A stretch of 64,000 nucleotides of DNA, from positions 559,476 to 623,475 of the forward strand of contig NZ_LMDP01000001.1 in the NCBI RefSeq assembly GCF_001425835.1. Direction: 5' to 3'. The stretch is from Afipia sp. Root123D2 (GTDB lineage: Bacteria; Pseudomonadota; Alphaproteobacteria; Rhizobiales; Xanthobacteraceae). Under the pieces are notes generated by a model. It was not told the DNA's origin. It did no database searches and saw only the letters and a program-made list of their open reading frames with translations. The position numbers were made by a program, and so were the translations under genes. Shown one piece after another: positions 1 through 7,581 of this stretch (position 1 is its first letter; each line of letters starts with the position of its first letter).

Positions 1-1
1 C

Positions 2-1261
2 TCGATTATGAGGGTCGATGCAGACGATAGGACGATGGCAACGTCGCGGTATTGGGATTTTTGCTTCGAGGAGCCGGAAAGTCCAAGAGGGCAGCAGGAG
101 TATGTTGAAGAGTTTGATCGCCTGTTTCAGCAAGCCGTCAATCGGCAACTCGTAAGTGACGTAGACATCGGAGCGTATCTGTCAGGCGGATTGGATTCTG
201 GATCCATTACGGCGCTGGCGGCCAGGCAGCTGCCATATATGAAGACGTTTACGGCTGGTTTTGATCTTAACTCGGCGTCCGGTGTGGAGCTCGGATACGA
301 CGAGCGCGAAAAAGCCGAGCACATGTCATATCTCTTCAAGACCGAGCATTATGAAATGGTCTTGAAAGCTGGCGACATGGAGCGTGTCATGCCGCGGCTT
401 ACGCGCCACCTTGAAGAACCGCGGGTCGGTCAGAGCTATCCGAATTTCTACGCGGCGCAACTGGCGGGGAAGTTCGGAAAGGTTGTGTTGTCGGGAGCCG
501 GCGGAGATGAACTGTTTGGGGGATATCCTTGGCGCTACTATCGCGCTGTCGTCAACGATGACTTTGAGCACTACATTGATAAGTATTATTCGTTTTGGCA
601 GCGACTAATTCCCAATACTGCCATTCAGCAAGTTTTTAAACCGATCTGGTCCGACGTCAAACACGTCTGGACCCGCGACATCTTCCGCGATGTATTCACA
701 GTACATGGTAATCATCTGGCCCGGCCGGAGGACTATGTGAACCATTCGCTCTATTTTGAGTCTAAGACATTTCTGCACGGGCTCCTCGTTGTGGAGGACA
801 AGCTCAGTATGGCTCACGGGTTGGAAACGCGTTTGCCATTCCTCGATAATGATCTTGTCGACTTCGCGATGCGCGTGCCAGTCAGTCAAAAGCTTGGTAA
901 TCTCGCTGAGGTCGTCCGCATCAATGAAAACGAGCCGGGTGATAAAACCGAGAAATACTATCAGAATACAAGGGACGGCAAACTGTTGCTGCGCAATGCC
1001 ATGCGCCGCTACGTTCCGGAGGAGGTCACGTCGCGCGCGAAGCAGGGTTTTTCGGCGCCGGACGCGAGCTGGTTCAAGGGTGAAAGCATCGATTATCTGC
1101 GACGGACTGTCTTCAATGATCGCGCCCGGATGTATGAGTTCATGGATCGGAAAACCATTCAGGGCTTGGTGACCCAACATCTTAACGGTGAGAAAAACCG
1201 CCGGTTGCTGATATGGTCGCTGCTGAGTTTCGAACAATGGTGTCAGACGTTCCTCCCATGA
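2..1261 (+). CDS. Asparagine synthase-like amidotransferase, C-terminal synthetase part (5' end outside window)
   Basis: This is the ATP-dependent synthetase domain of an AsnB-type glutamine-hydrolysing amidotransferase, which activates a carboxylate with ATP and amidates it. The PP-loop SGGLDSG lies near nt 182 and the GGDELFGGY motif near nt 500. The reading frame is open to the left edge (codons before the first ATG at 8 are sense), and the N-terminal glutaminase domain starting Met-Cys-Gly is missing, so the gene is cut by the window and is not a short gene starting at 8. It overlaps the next SDR gene by ATGA. In polysaccharide loci such homologues are proposed to turn uronic acids into uronamides; that role is inferred here from context. 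Confidence 0.88.
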   Translation, partial: SIMRVDADDRTMATSRYWDFCFEEPESPRGQQEYVEEFDRLFQQAVNRQLVSDVDIGAYLSGGLDSGSITALAARQLPYMKTFTAGFDLNSASGVELGYDEREKAEHMSYLFKTEHYEMVLKAGDMERVMPRLTRHLEEPRVGQSYPNFYAAQLAGKFGKVVLSGAGGDELFGGYPWRYYRAVVNDDFEHYIDKYYSFWQRLIPNTAIQQVFKPIWSDVKHVWTRDIFRDVFTVHGNHLARPEDYVNHSLYFESKTFLHGLLVVEDKLSMAHGLETRLPFLDNDLVDFAMRVPVSQKLGNLAEVVRINENEPGDKTEKYYQNTRDGKLLLRNAMRRYVPEEVTSRAKQGFSAPDASWFKGESIDYLRRTVFNDRARMYEFMDRKTIQGLVTQHLNGEKNRRLLIWSLLSFEQWCQTFLP

Positions 1262-2310
1262 CAGTACCTTCAATCATTGTGACGGGCGCATGCGGTTTTG
1301 TGGGGTTCTATCTTGTTAAGCAACTGCACGAAGCGGGATATCCAGTTCTTGCTGTCGACAAGGGGCTGACCGATGAGGCCGAGTATCTTATCAAGAGCGG
1401 GATTTCATTTGCGGCCGTCGATATAACCAAGGAAGAGGAATTCGATAGATTACCGAAAGATGGTATATCTGCGTTTATCAATCTGGCTTGCGTTCAGCCG
1501 GCGAATATGCCGACAGACGAATCCGACCCTGCGATATATGTCAGCGTCAATACGTTAGGGGTCGCGAACATTCTGAAGTACTGTCGCAAAAATAATATCA
1601 CGAAAATGCTTCATACGATTTCACACAGGAATGTACAGGGCCTGTGGGAGCGTGGCGAGAAGATCACCGAAGATTCTCCGCGTGCGATCAAGTATACTGG
1701 AAAATTTTCACTGTTCAGTATTTCCGAGAGTGCCGCTGCAGACATCATCGAGTACTACAACCAACAGCATGGTATGAACTGTGTAATATTTCGGCTTCCG
1801 TCGGTGTATGGTTTTGGCCACCACGAAAGCTTTTTGGTGAACGGCAAGGGGGTCAAGACCGGCCTTGGCGTATTCATTGAAAATGCCGCGGCTGGGAAGC
1901 CTATTGAGGTGTGGGGAGATCCAGGGCGTGGCCGCGATGTAATCTACGTAAAGGACGTTGTCGCGGCGATCATCCTCGCGATCAGGAATGAGAATGCAAG
2001 CGTTTCGGGTACTTTCAATATTGCTTCTGGAGTTGCCCTGAGCTTGCAGGAGCAAGTGGACAACATTGTTAAAGTGTTCGGGCGAAAAGATGTCTCACCG
2101 CAGATTGTTTACAAACCCGAAAAGCAAAATTCGATCGATCCTTGCGTCTATGACATCAGCAAGGCTAACCGAATCCTTGGGTGGCAGCCTCAATACTCGT
2201 TTGAGAATATGCTGATCGACTATAGGGCTGAAATGGAACGTGGAGAGTTGGGTTTTCTTCTGAACAGGAAGCTCAGAATGGCTACCGAGGGCACGTCGGG
2301 CACTCGGTAA
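1258..2310 (+). CDS. NAD-dependent epimerase/dehydratase-like SDR with degenerate active site
   Basis: The ATG at 1258 overlaps the stop of the preceding gene (ATGA) and gives a 350-residue extended SDR. The protein opens with the Rossmann motif TGACGFVGFYLV and ends in the substrate-binding region typical of nucleotide-sugar epimerases. Where the family has catalytic YxxxK the sequence reads F153-S-I-S-E157, so both Tyr and Lys are replaced, and the usual VYG after the fourth strand reads VQG. It may bind NAD and a sugar nucleotide without normal SDR chemistry, or act as a partner of another enzyme. It is co-transcribed with an amidotransferase in a polysaccharide locus. Fold assignment is firm; function is unknown. 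Confidence 0.85.
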   Translation: MTVPSIIVTGACGFVGFYLVKQLHEAGYPVLAVDKGLTDEAEYLIKSGISFAAVDITKEEEFDRLPKDGISAFINLACVQPANMPTDESDPAIYVSVNTLGVANILKYCRKNNITKMLHTISHRNVQGLWERGEKITEDSPRAIKYTGKFSLFSISESAAADIIEYYNQQHGMNCVIFRLPSVYGFGHHESFLVNGKGVKTGLGVFIENAAAGKPIEVWGDPGRGRDVIYVKDVVAAIILAIRNENASVSGTFNIASGVALSLQEQVDNIVKVFGRKDVSPQIVYKPEKQNSIDPCVYDISKANRILGWQPQYSFENMLIDYRAEMERGELGFLLNRKLRMATEGTSGTR

Positions 2311-2360
2311 ATGAAGGCGGTGAATTCAGCAGCCATGAAAATGTATCAAGGGAGGAACGC

Positions 2361-2948
2361 ATGATTAGCCGTCAAGAAATTCCGGGCGATTTCCCAGGGA
2401 ACGAGTTCATGGGTGATAGTGTCCGCAAATTGCTCAAGAAGTGTGCTGAATCTGCAAAACTATTTCCCCTGGCGAAACTATGTAAGCCTGACGTTATCGA
2501 AATCGGAGAGATGGCGAGAATCCATGATTTCGTTTTCATGTGGGGGGGGCGCGGAATCAAAATCGGAAACTACAACGATATCCAGCCGTTCGTGAACATA
2601 TGGGGCGGCGGTGAGGCGATCTTGGGAGATTACATTTCGATCGGCGGCGGGTCTCAGCTTCTTACCGCGACATACGACTACAATGGTTATCGTATGGTCG
2701 ACGGTCTGCCCGACGGCCACACAAACACGCTGTTTGGCAAACTTGTTATCGAAAGTGATGTCTATGTTGGTGTCAATTGTACGATCATGCCAAATGTAAC
2801 CATCGGTGAAGGAGCTGTGATCGGTGGTGGAAGCTTCGTGAACAAAGACGTGGAATCGTGGAGCGTCTATGTCGGCAGCCCAGCGAAGAAAATAGGGCAG
2901 CGTCCCCGGCTAAAAGATCATATTCGTGACTGGAAGCCGCCGGTGTAA
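2361..2948 (+). CDS. Acyltransferase of the hexapeptide-repeat (left-handed beta-helix) family
   Basis: A 195-residue protein whose middle and C-terminal parts are imperfect hexapeptide repeats (for example IGNYNDI, LGDYISIGGG, VIESDVYVGVNCTIMPNVTIGEGAVIGGG) and which ends in the SPAKKIG signature of the maltose/galactoside/sugar O-acetyltransferase group. Such enzymes are trimeric and use acetyl-CoA or another acyl donor. The start has a clear GGAGG ribosome site at 2351. It probably acylates a sugar or sugar nucleotide of the encoded polysaccharide. It could be the N-acetyltransferase (WbpD-like step) of a diacetamido-uronic acid pathway, but its sequence looks more like the O-acetyltransferase branch. 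Confidence 0.85.
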   Translation: MISRQEIPGDFPGNEFMGDSVRKLLKKCAESAKLFPLAKLCKPDVIEIGEMARIHDFVFMWGGRGIKIGNYNDIQPFVNIWGGGEAILGDYISIGGGSQLLTATYDYNGYRMVDGLPDGHTNTLFGKLVIESDVYVGVNCTIMPNVTIGEGAVIGGGSFVNKDVESWSVYVGSPAKKIGQRPRLKDHIRDWKPPV

Positions 2949-3009
2949 AATCTGATACGATGCTGGCTCGTGTTTTTGCGATCTGCATGATCCAACAGTT
3001 GGAGAGTGC

Positions 3010-4089
3010 TTGCTCATTTCGGTTGAGCAAATGAAGCAGTGCATATCAGAGTTAGGCGATGGGAGTGACGCTCCCTATGACGCATTCCTAGCGAACCAAC
3101 CCGATGCACTTGTGTATGCGTCAAGCGGCTATCGCGATCTTCTACGAGATCTGCTCGGCGGGACGGATCACTATCTATATGCCAGGAACGATGAAGGACG
3201 AATTGGAGCCGCGCTGCCGGCTTTTGTTTCGCAAGTGGGTGGCTCCGGCCCGGTCCTCAATTCTCTGCCATTTTACGGCAGCTATGGCGGTATTATTGGA
3301 TCTCATGCTCACGACTCGTGGAAGCCGCTAGTCGAGCGGTTTTACGAAATTGCACGTGAATCTAAATGTGTATCCTCCACGATCATCAGTTCTCCCTTCG
3401 ACGGATCGGAAAGGGATGTCTGGTATCGCGAGAACTTAGACTACGACTCTGTTGACGAGCGCATGTGTCAGATGACGGCGTTGAATTTTGATTGCGATCA
3501 CGAGGATCAATTGATGGCCTCGTTCCATCAGAAAACTCGCAACATGGTCCGAAAGGCTGGAAAGGTCGGTGCGGAGATCAGCATCGAGAACGGAATGCTG
3601 GATTTCGTCCATGAGATTCATGCGCAGAACATGCAGACGATCGGCGGCATCGCCAAGACGAAGCGGTTTTTCTCGTTGATACCCAAATATTTCAAGCCGA
3701 ATGAGGGCTTCAAAGTCTATGTGGCGAGAATTGGCGGTGAACCCGTCGCTGCGGTGTTGTTGTTTTACTTCAACACGACAGTGGAATATTTCACGCCCGT
3801 GATCCGTGCCGAGTTTCGCGACACGCAAGCACTAAGCGGAGCGATTTTTCGCGCGATGAGCGATGCTTCGAAGGCTGGTTTTCGTTGGTGGAATTGGGGC
3901 GGGACTTGGACCACGCAAGAGGGCGTTTATTCTTTCAAGAAACGTTGGGCGGCAAGGGACCTGCATTATCGGTACTTCGTCAAGATTTACGACGGTTCTC
4001 TGATGCGGCGGACGCGGCAAGATATTCTGGCACAGTATCCGAATTTTTATGTACTCCCCTTCAGCATGCTTGAGCAGCAACAGCAATGA
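3010..4089 (+). CDS. FemAB/GNAT-like acyltransferase (Acetyltransf_6 type)
   Basis: A 359-residue protein resembling the FemAB-related double-GNAT family found in exopolysaccharide loci. The C-terminal half shows the GNAT-like stretch PVAAVLLFYFNTTVEYFTPV followed by a Gly/Trp-rich strand (FRWWNWGGTWT) and FKKRWAA, common in this family. The reported start is TTG at 3010, with GGAG at 3001; an alternative is ATG at 3031. It overlaps the following deacetylase by ATGA, so the two are translationally coupled. A plausible role is transfer of an acyl or aminoacyl group to an amino sugar; the substrate cannot be read from the sequence. Confidence 0.78.
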   Translation: MLISVEQMKQCISELGDGSDAPYDAFLANQPDALVYASSGYRDLLRDLLGGTDHYLYARNDEGRIGAALPAFVSQVGGSGPVLNSLPFYGSYGGIIGSHAHDSWKPLVERFYEIARESKCVSSTIISSPFDGSERDVWYRENLDYDSVDERMCQMTALNFDCDHEDQLMASFHQKTRNMVRKAGKVGAEISIENGMLDFVHEIHAQNMQTIGGIAKTKRFFSLIPKYFKPNEGFKVYVARIGGEPVAAVLLFYFNTTVEYFTPVIRAEFRDTQALSGAIFRAMSDASKAGFRWWNWGGTWTTQEGVYSFKKRWAARDLHYRYFVKIYDGSLMRRTRQDILAQYPNFYVLPFSMLEQQQQ

Positions 4090-4829
4090 AGGCTGCGATC
4101 ACATTCGATATCGATTGGGCGCCTGATTGCGCGATCGATCTTGCATCCAATTTATTGGCGGAGCGCGGCGTCAAATCGACGTGGTTTGTCACTCATCTGA
4201 GCCCGGCGGTTGAGCGGCTGCGCGCCCGTCCCGATTTGTTCGAACTGGGTATTCATCCGAATTTCATGCCGGGATCGTCGCACGGCGAGGATCCCGAGCA
4301 GGTTTTGAGAACTTGTATGGAATTGGTCCCCGATGCTGTGAGCGTGCGGACGCATGGTTTGTTGCAATCGGGAAATATTTTTGACTTTTTAATGGCGCTG
4401 ACCCCGGTGACGTTTGACGTGTCGCTGTTTCATCCGAGAGCACTGCAGATCGACGTCGTGAAGTATGAGCGCTTCGGCCAAACTCTGTGGCGTGTTCCTT
4501 ACGTCTGGGAAGACGATTATGTGATGGAGTCGTCGCCGCTAAACGTCTCGCGGGAACCCGAGTTTTCCGGATTTTCCGAGACGCTTGCTCGGGCGCGCGG
4601 AATTCAGGTGTTCAACTTCCATCCTATTCATGTTCTTTTGAATTCCAACGTGATGGATAATTACAATGCAATGAAGCGCAATTATTCTAGGTTGGCGGAC
4701 ATTACGCCTGCTTTGGCCGCGCCCTTCATCGAGACTGAACGTTCCGGCGCCAAGACTGCATTGGTCGCTCTCGCGGAGGCTGTCTCCACGCGCGGCGGCG
4801 GCTCCTTCATCCGGGAATTTCGTGGATGA
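4086..4829 (+). CDS. Polysaccharide deacetylase-like protein (NodB fold, WbmS-like)
   Basis: A 247-residue protein with the first motif of carbohydrate esterase family 4, TFDIDWAPD (residues 6-14), and a second motif centred on GIHPNF, a variant of the His-x3-His metal site. This arrangement is like the WbmS-type deacetylases of O-antigen loci rather than peptidoglycan deacetylases. No signal peptide is seen, so it probably acts in the cytoplasm on a sugar nucleotide or lipid-linked sugar. It would remove an N-acyl group and expose an amine that one of the neighbouring acyltransferases could re-acylate. It is coupled by ATGA overlaps to the genes on both sides. Confidence 0.8.
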   Translation: MKAAITFDIDWAPDCAIDLASNLLAERGVKSTWFVTHLSPAVERLRARPDLFELGIHPNFMPGSSHGEDPEQVLRTCMELVPDAVSVRTHGLLQSGNIFDFLMALTPVTFDVSLFHPRALQIDVVKYERFGQTLWRVPYVWEDDYVMESSPLNVSREPEFSGFSETLARARGIQVFNFHPIHVLLNSNVMDNYNAMKRNYSRLADITPALAAPFIETERSGAKTALVALAEAVSTRGGGSFIREFRG

Positions 4830-5731
4830 GCTACGAGTTTCAGCTTCAGGATATCGTGGCATCGAACGAATTGGTTCAACCCGGGTCGTTCACTCATTTT
4901 GGCGATCCGCAAGCGACTGCGCCTGCAGCCCTGGCGTATTGCGAAGATCTCGAAAACCTGCGTAGCGCGATGCAGAATCCGAACGTTTCGGCTATAATGG
5001 CAAGGCGTAGCGATTTTGATCTGATTGGCGGACTTGCTGGCGGGGGCATTGCGTTTGTTGATCACCCTCGGGTTGTCTACTGGCAGGCATTTCTTTCGCT
5101 CGCTGAACGGGGACTGCTCGTTCCCGAGATGGAATTTGGACGTGGCAGTCGTTGTCGCATTCATCCCTCGGCGAGTGTGTCGGGGAAGACGTGGATCGGT
5201 GACGATGTGACCATCGATGCCCAGGCTTCAGTGTCGGACTACTCGGTAGTGGGCCCCGGAAGCATTATAGGGCCAGGTGTGCGCATTGGAGCGGACGGAC
5301 TTCAGAGCCTTTCTATCGACGGGCGTAAGATTTTTATCTCGCATGCTGGGGGTGTCAGGCTTGGAGAACGTGTCGTTGTGCTCGCAAACGCGGTGATTTC
5401 ACGCGCGGTGCATCCGATCTTCACCCTGGTTGGAGACGATACGCATCTGAGCCTTCTCAGCAGCATTGGTCATCAATCTGAAATCGGTCCCCGATGCTCT
5501 ATTGCGGGCAACTGTCTGATCGGCGGAAGCGTCAGAATGGGTAGTAATGTTGTGATTGGACCATCTGTCACGATCAAGGACGGACTTCGCATCGGGGACA
5601 ATGCGCGAATCCGCATTGGCAGTGTCGTCATTGAAGATGTTCCCGATCGTGCTGATATTTCGGGCAACTTCGCGGTCAACCACGTCACAAATCTCCGGAT
5701 TTACACACGGACTCGTCATGGCGCCCGTTAA
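4826..5731 (+). CDS. LpxD-like N-acyltransferase
   Basis: A 301-residue protein with an N-terminal uridine-binding-like domain (about 1-105) followed by a long hexapeptide-repeat beta-helix (IHPSASVSGKTWIGDDVTI through NVVIGPSVTIKDGLRIG). The pattern SSIGHQSEIGPRCSIAG matches the region of UDP-3-O-acylglucosamine N-acyltransferase that contains its catalytic His. LpxD takes 3-hydroxyacyl-ACP as donor, and an ACP and a FabH-like synthase are encoded just downstream. As this copy sits in a polysaccharide locus and lacks lpxA/lpxB/fabZ neighbours, it is unlikely to be the lipid A enzyme and more likely acylates an amino sugar of the surface glycan. Confidence 0.82.
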   Translation: MSYEFQLQDIVASNELVQPGSFTHFGDPQATAPAALAYCEDLENLRSAMQNPNVSAIMARRSDFDLIGGLAGGGIAFVDHPRVVYWQAFLSLAERGLLVPEMEFGRGSRCRIHPSASVSGKTWIGDDVTIDAQASVSDYSVVGPGSIIGPGVRIGADGLQSLSIDGRKIFISHAGGVRLGERVVVLANAVISRAVHPIFTLVGDDTHLSLLSSIGHQSEIGPRCSIAGNCLIGGSVRMGSNVVIGPSVTIKDGLRIGDNARIRIGSVVIEDVPDRADISGNFAVNHVTNLRIYTRTRHGAR

Positions 5732-6329
5732 GTTCGTTGCGTCATTCAAGGGGGAACGGGACTATATTCAAGGCCCAGACATCTTCGATGGGATGAATGC
5801 GGCATTGATCCGGGATTTCCAGGTGCCGGATGCTATAGATATTAAGTTTACGATTCACCGGGTCGTGCGATCCGGACTATCGCTGGTGCTGTCAGAGAAG
5901 CAGCAGGAAAGTGCGACGCAATCCAAAGTCGCAGCAACGCTTCTATTTCGTTCGGGAGGAAAGGCCTGGAGGCTGTCGGCTCTTGAAGACGATGTTCCGG
6001 TTACAGATCGGCGGGTTTATGACGAAGAGCCGATCCGGAAGGTAAGTGTGTTCGACCATGATCGGTCCGCACTACGGATCGAACGCGTGCTTCCTTATTC
6101 AGATATTGAATTGTGGGTCGCGCAGAACAAGCTTTTACTTGAGCGAAAATTTTCTGAACGAGCGGGGAAGTGGTGGTTCGTGCAAGGAGAGTTCGGCGTT
6201 TATTCGTTGAATTCTAACTATGAAGTTGTCGAATTGCGCTTGCTGCATAACTTCAACTTCCGGCTCACCAAGAGCGAGATAATGGTAGACGGTATCTCGC
6301 GTGGCTTCATTTATTTCTCGATGACGTGA
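5718..6329 (+). CDS. Protein of unknown function between LpxD-like and FabH-like genes
   Basis: I do not recognise this 203-residue protein. The frame continues upstream, but the ATG at 5718 (MAPVKFVASFKGERDYIQG) is the likely start; it overlaps the LpxD-like gene by 14 bases. There is no signal peptide or membrane segment. The sequence is rich in beta-strand-like stretches and charged loops, with KIDNK-like short motifs absent and no Cys. An acyl-chain-binding fold such as hot-dog or FabZ/MaoC-like dehydratase would fit the neighbourhood, but no diagnostic motif supports it. Its place between an acyltransferase and a ketosynthase/ACP pair suggests a part in making or loading the acyl chain. 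Confidence 0.7.
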   Translation: MAPVKFVASFKGERDYIQGPDIFDGMNAALIRDFQVPDAIDIKFTIHRVVRSGLSLVLSEKQQESATQSKVAATLLFRSGGKAWRLSALEDDVPVTDRRVYDEEPIRKVSVFDHDRSALRIERVLPYSDIELWVAQNKLLLERKFSERAGKWWFVQGEFGVYSLNSNYEVVELRLLHNFNFRLTKSEIMVDGISRGFIYFSMT

Positions 6330-6336
6330 ACGGCTC

Positions 6337-7269
6337 ATGCTTGGCATAGAAGAGATCGCCTCGTACCTCCCGCCCTTGCGGATGTCGAATTTCGAACGGA
6401 AAGATCAATTCGCGATCGATGACCACTTTATCGAGAAAAAAATTGGCTTTCTTGCTGTTTCGCGGATGGAAGCGGATGATACAACCTCCACCTTATGCGA
6501 AAAGGCTTACGCGCGCCTCGCGGACAAGATCGCAATCGACAAGAATGGACTGCAAGCCGTTATCGTCGTCACCCAGAACCCGGATACCAATATCCCGCAT
6601 GTTTCTGCGATCTTGCATGGCCGTCTTGGTTTGCCGGAGCAGTGCGCTTGTTTCGATGTTTCCCTGGGGTGTTCGGGTTATGTCCACGGTCTTTCGATCG
6701 CACTGTCGTTTATGATGGCGAACGGCATGAGTCGCGGTCTACTGTTCACCGCCGATCCATATTCGAAGATCATCGATAATGATGACAAGAGTACAGCTTT
6801 GCTCTTTGGCGACGGAGCGACGGTGACCTTGCTGTCAGATACGCCAACTTTTGTGCCAGGACAATTTAGCTTCGGAACGATCGGTCAGGAAAGCGCTGAA
6901 CTGCGTGTGAGCTATGATGCGCTGTACATGAATGGCCGGGCGATTTTCAATTTCGCCGCACGTCATATTCCGAGAGATGTGAAGCTCGTACTGGCGGCGA
7001 ATGGTTTGGAGATTGGAGACATCGACAGTTTTGTGTTTCACCAGGGAAGCCGATATATCGTCGAAGCAATCGCAAATTCGCTGGGTGTGCCGAAGTTGAA
7101 AGTTCCTTTCGGTGCCGCTGAATATGGGAATACGGTCTCGTCGTCCGTGCCGATGATTCTCGAAAACGAGATGCTGGCAATCGACAAGAATCTGATTTTT
7201 GCATCAGGGTTTGGAGTTGGTCTTTCCTGGGCCAGCACTATCCTCACACGAACGCGGGTCAAATCATGA
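6337..7269 (+). CDS. Beta-ketoacyl-ACP synthase III (FabH-like)
   Basis: A 310-residue thiolase-fold condensing enzyme with an intact triad: Cys112 in SLGCSGY, His235 in FVFHQGS and Asn265 in EYGNTVSS, close to the spacing of Escherichia coli FabH (112/244/274). Such enzymes condense an acyl-CoA starter with malonyl-ACP. It is followed by its own ACP (ATGA overlap) and preceded by an LpxD-like acyltransferase, so it is a dedicated, pathway-specific copy rather than the housekeeping FabH, which would normally sit with plsX. It probably makes a short or branched beta-ketoacyl-ACP that ends up on a sugar. Confidence 0.9.
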   Translation: MLGIEEIASYLPPLRMSNFERKDQFAIDDHFIEKKIGFLAVSRMEADDTTSTLCEKAYARLADKIAIDKNGLQAVIVVTQNPDTNIPHVSAILHGRLGLPEQCACFDVSLGCSGYVHGLSIALSFMMANGMSRGLLFTADPYSKIIDNDDKSTALLFGDGATVTLLSDTPTFVPGQFSFGTIGQESAELRVSYDALYMNGRAIFNFAARHIPRDVKLVLAANGLEIGDIDSFVFHQGSRYIVEAIANSLGVPKLKVPFGAAEYGNTVSSSVPMILENEMLAIDKNLIFASGFGVGLSWASTILTRTRVKS

Positions 7270-7508
7270 GTATCGACGCCGAAACTGTCCGTACGTTGAT
7301 AGGGAAGCTGGATCTGATCGCAGATCCTAGCGCTTTGATCGTCGATATACCTTTGAATAAGCAAGGGCTCGATTCGCTTGATTTCGTGAATCTGCTGTTT
7401 CGTTTCGAGGAAGACTACGAAATCAAGCTGCCGGATTCCGAGGTTGATGGTGTGAAAACCATCAATGACATCGTTGCGCTCGTTAACATGAAGCTTGCTA
7501 GAAAATGA
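7266..7508 (+). CDS. Acyl carrier protein
   Basis: An acidic 80-residue protein with the 4'-phosphopantetheine attachment motif GLDSLDF (Ser37) and the helix III region LPDSEVDGVKTINDIVALV typical of ACPs. It starts inside the stop of the FabH-like gene (ATGA), so synthase and carrier are made together. The sequence is clearly different from the strongly conserved housekeeping AcpP, which supports a specialised carrier for the acyl chain used by the neighbouring LpxD-like or FemAB-like transferases. Confidence 0.93.
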   Translation: MSIDAETVRTLIGKLDLIADPSALIVDIPLNKQGLDSLDFVNLLFRFEEDYEIKLPDSEVDGVKTINDIVALVNMKLARK

Positions 7509-7581
7509 CCGAGAGAGCGGTGGAACTCGTTCCGTTCGGGTATATCAAAATTCCACGTTTTTTAACTGGTGATACAAAATC

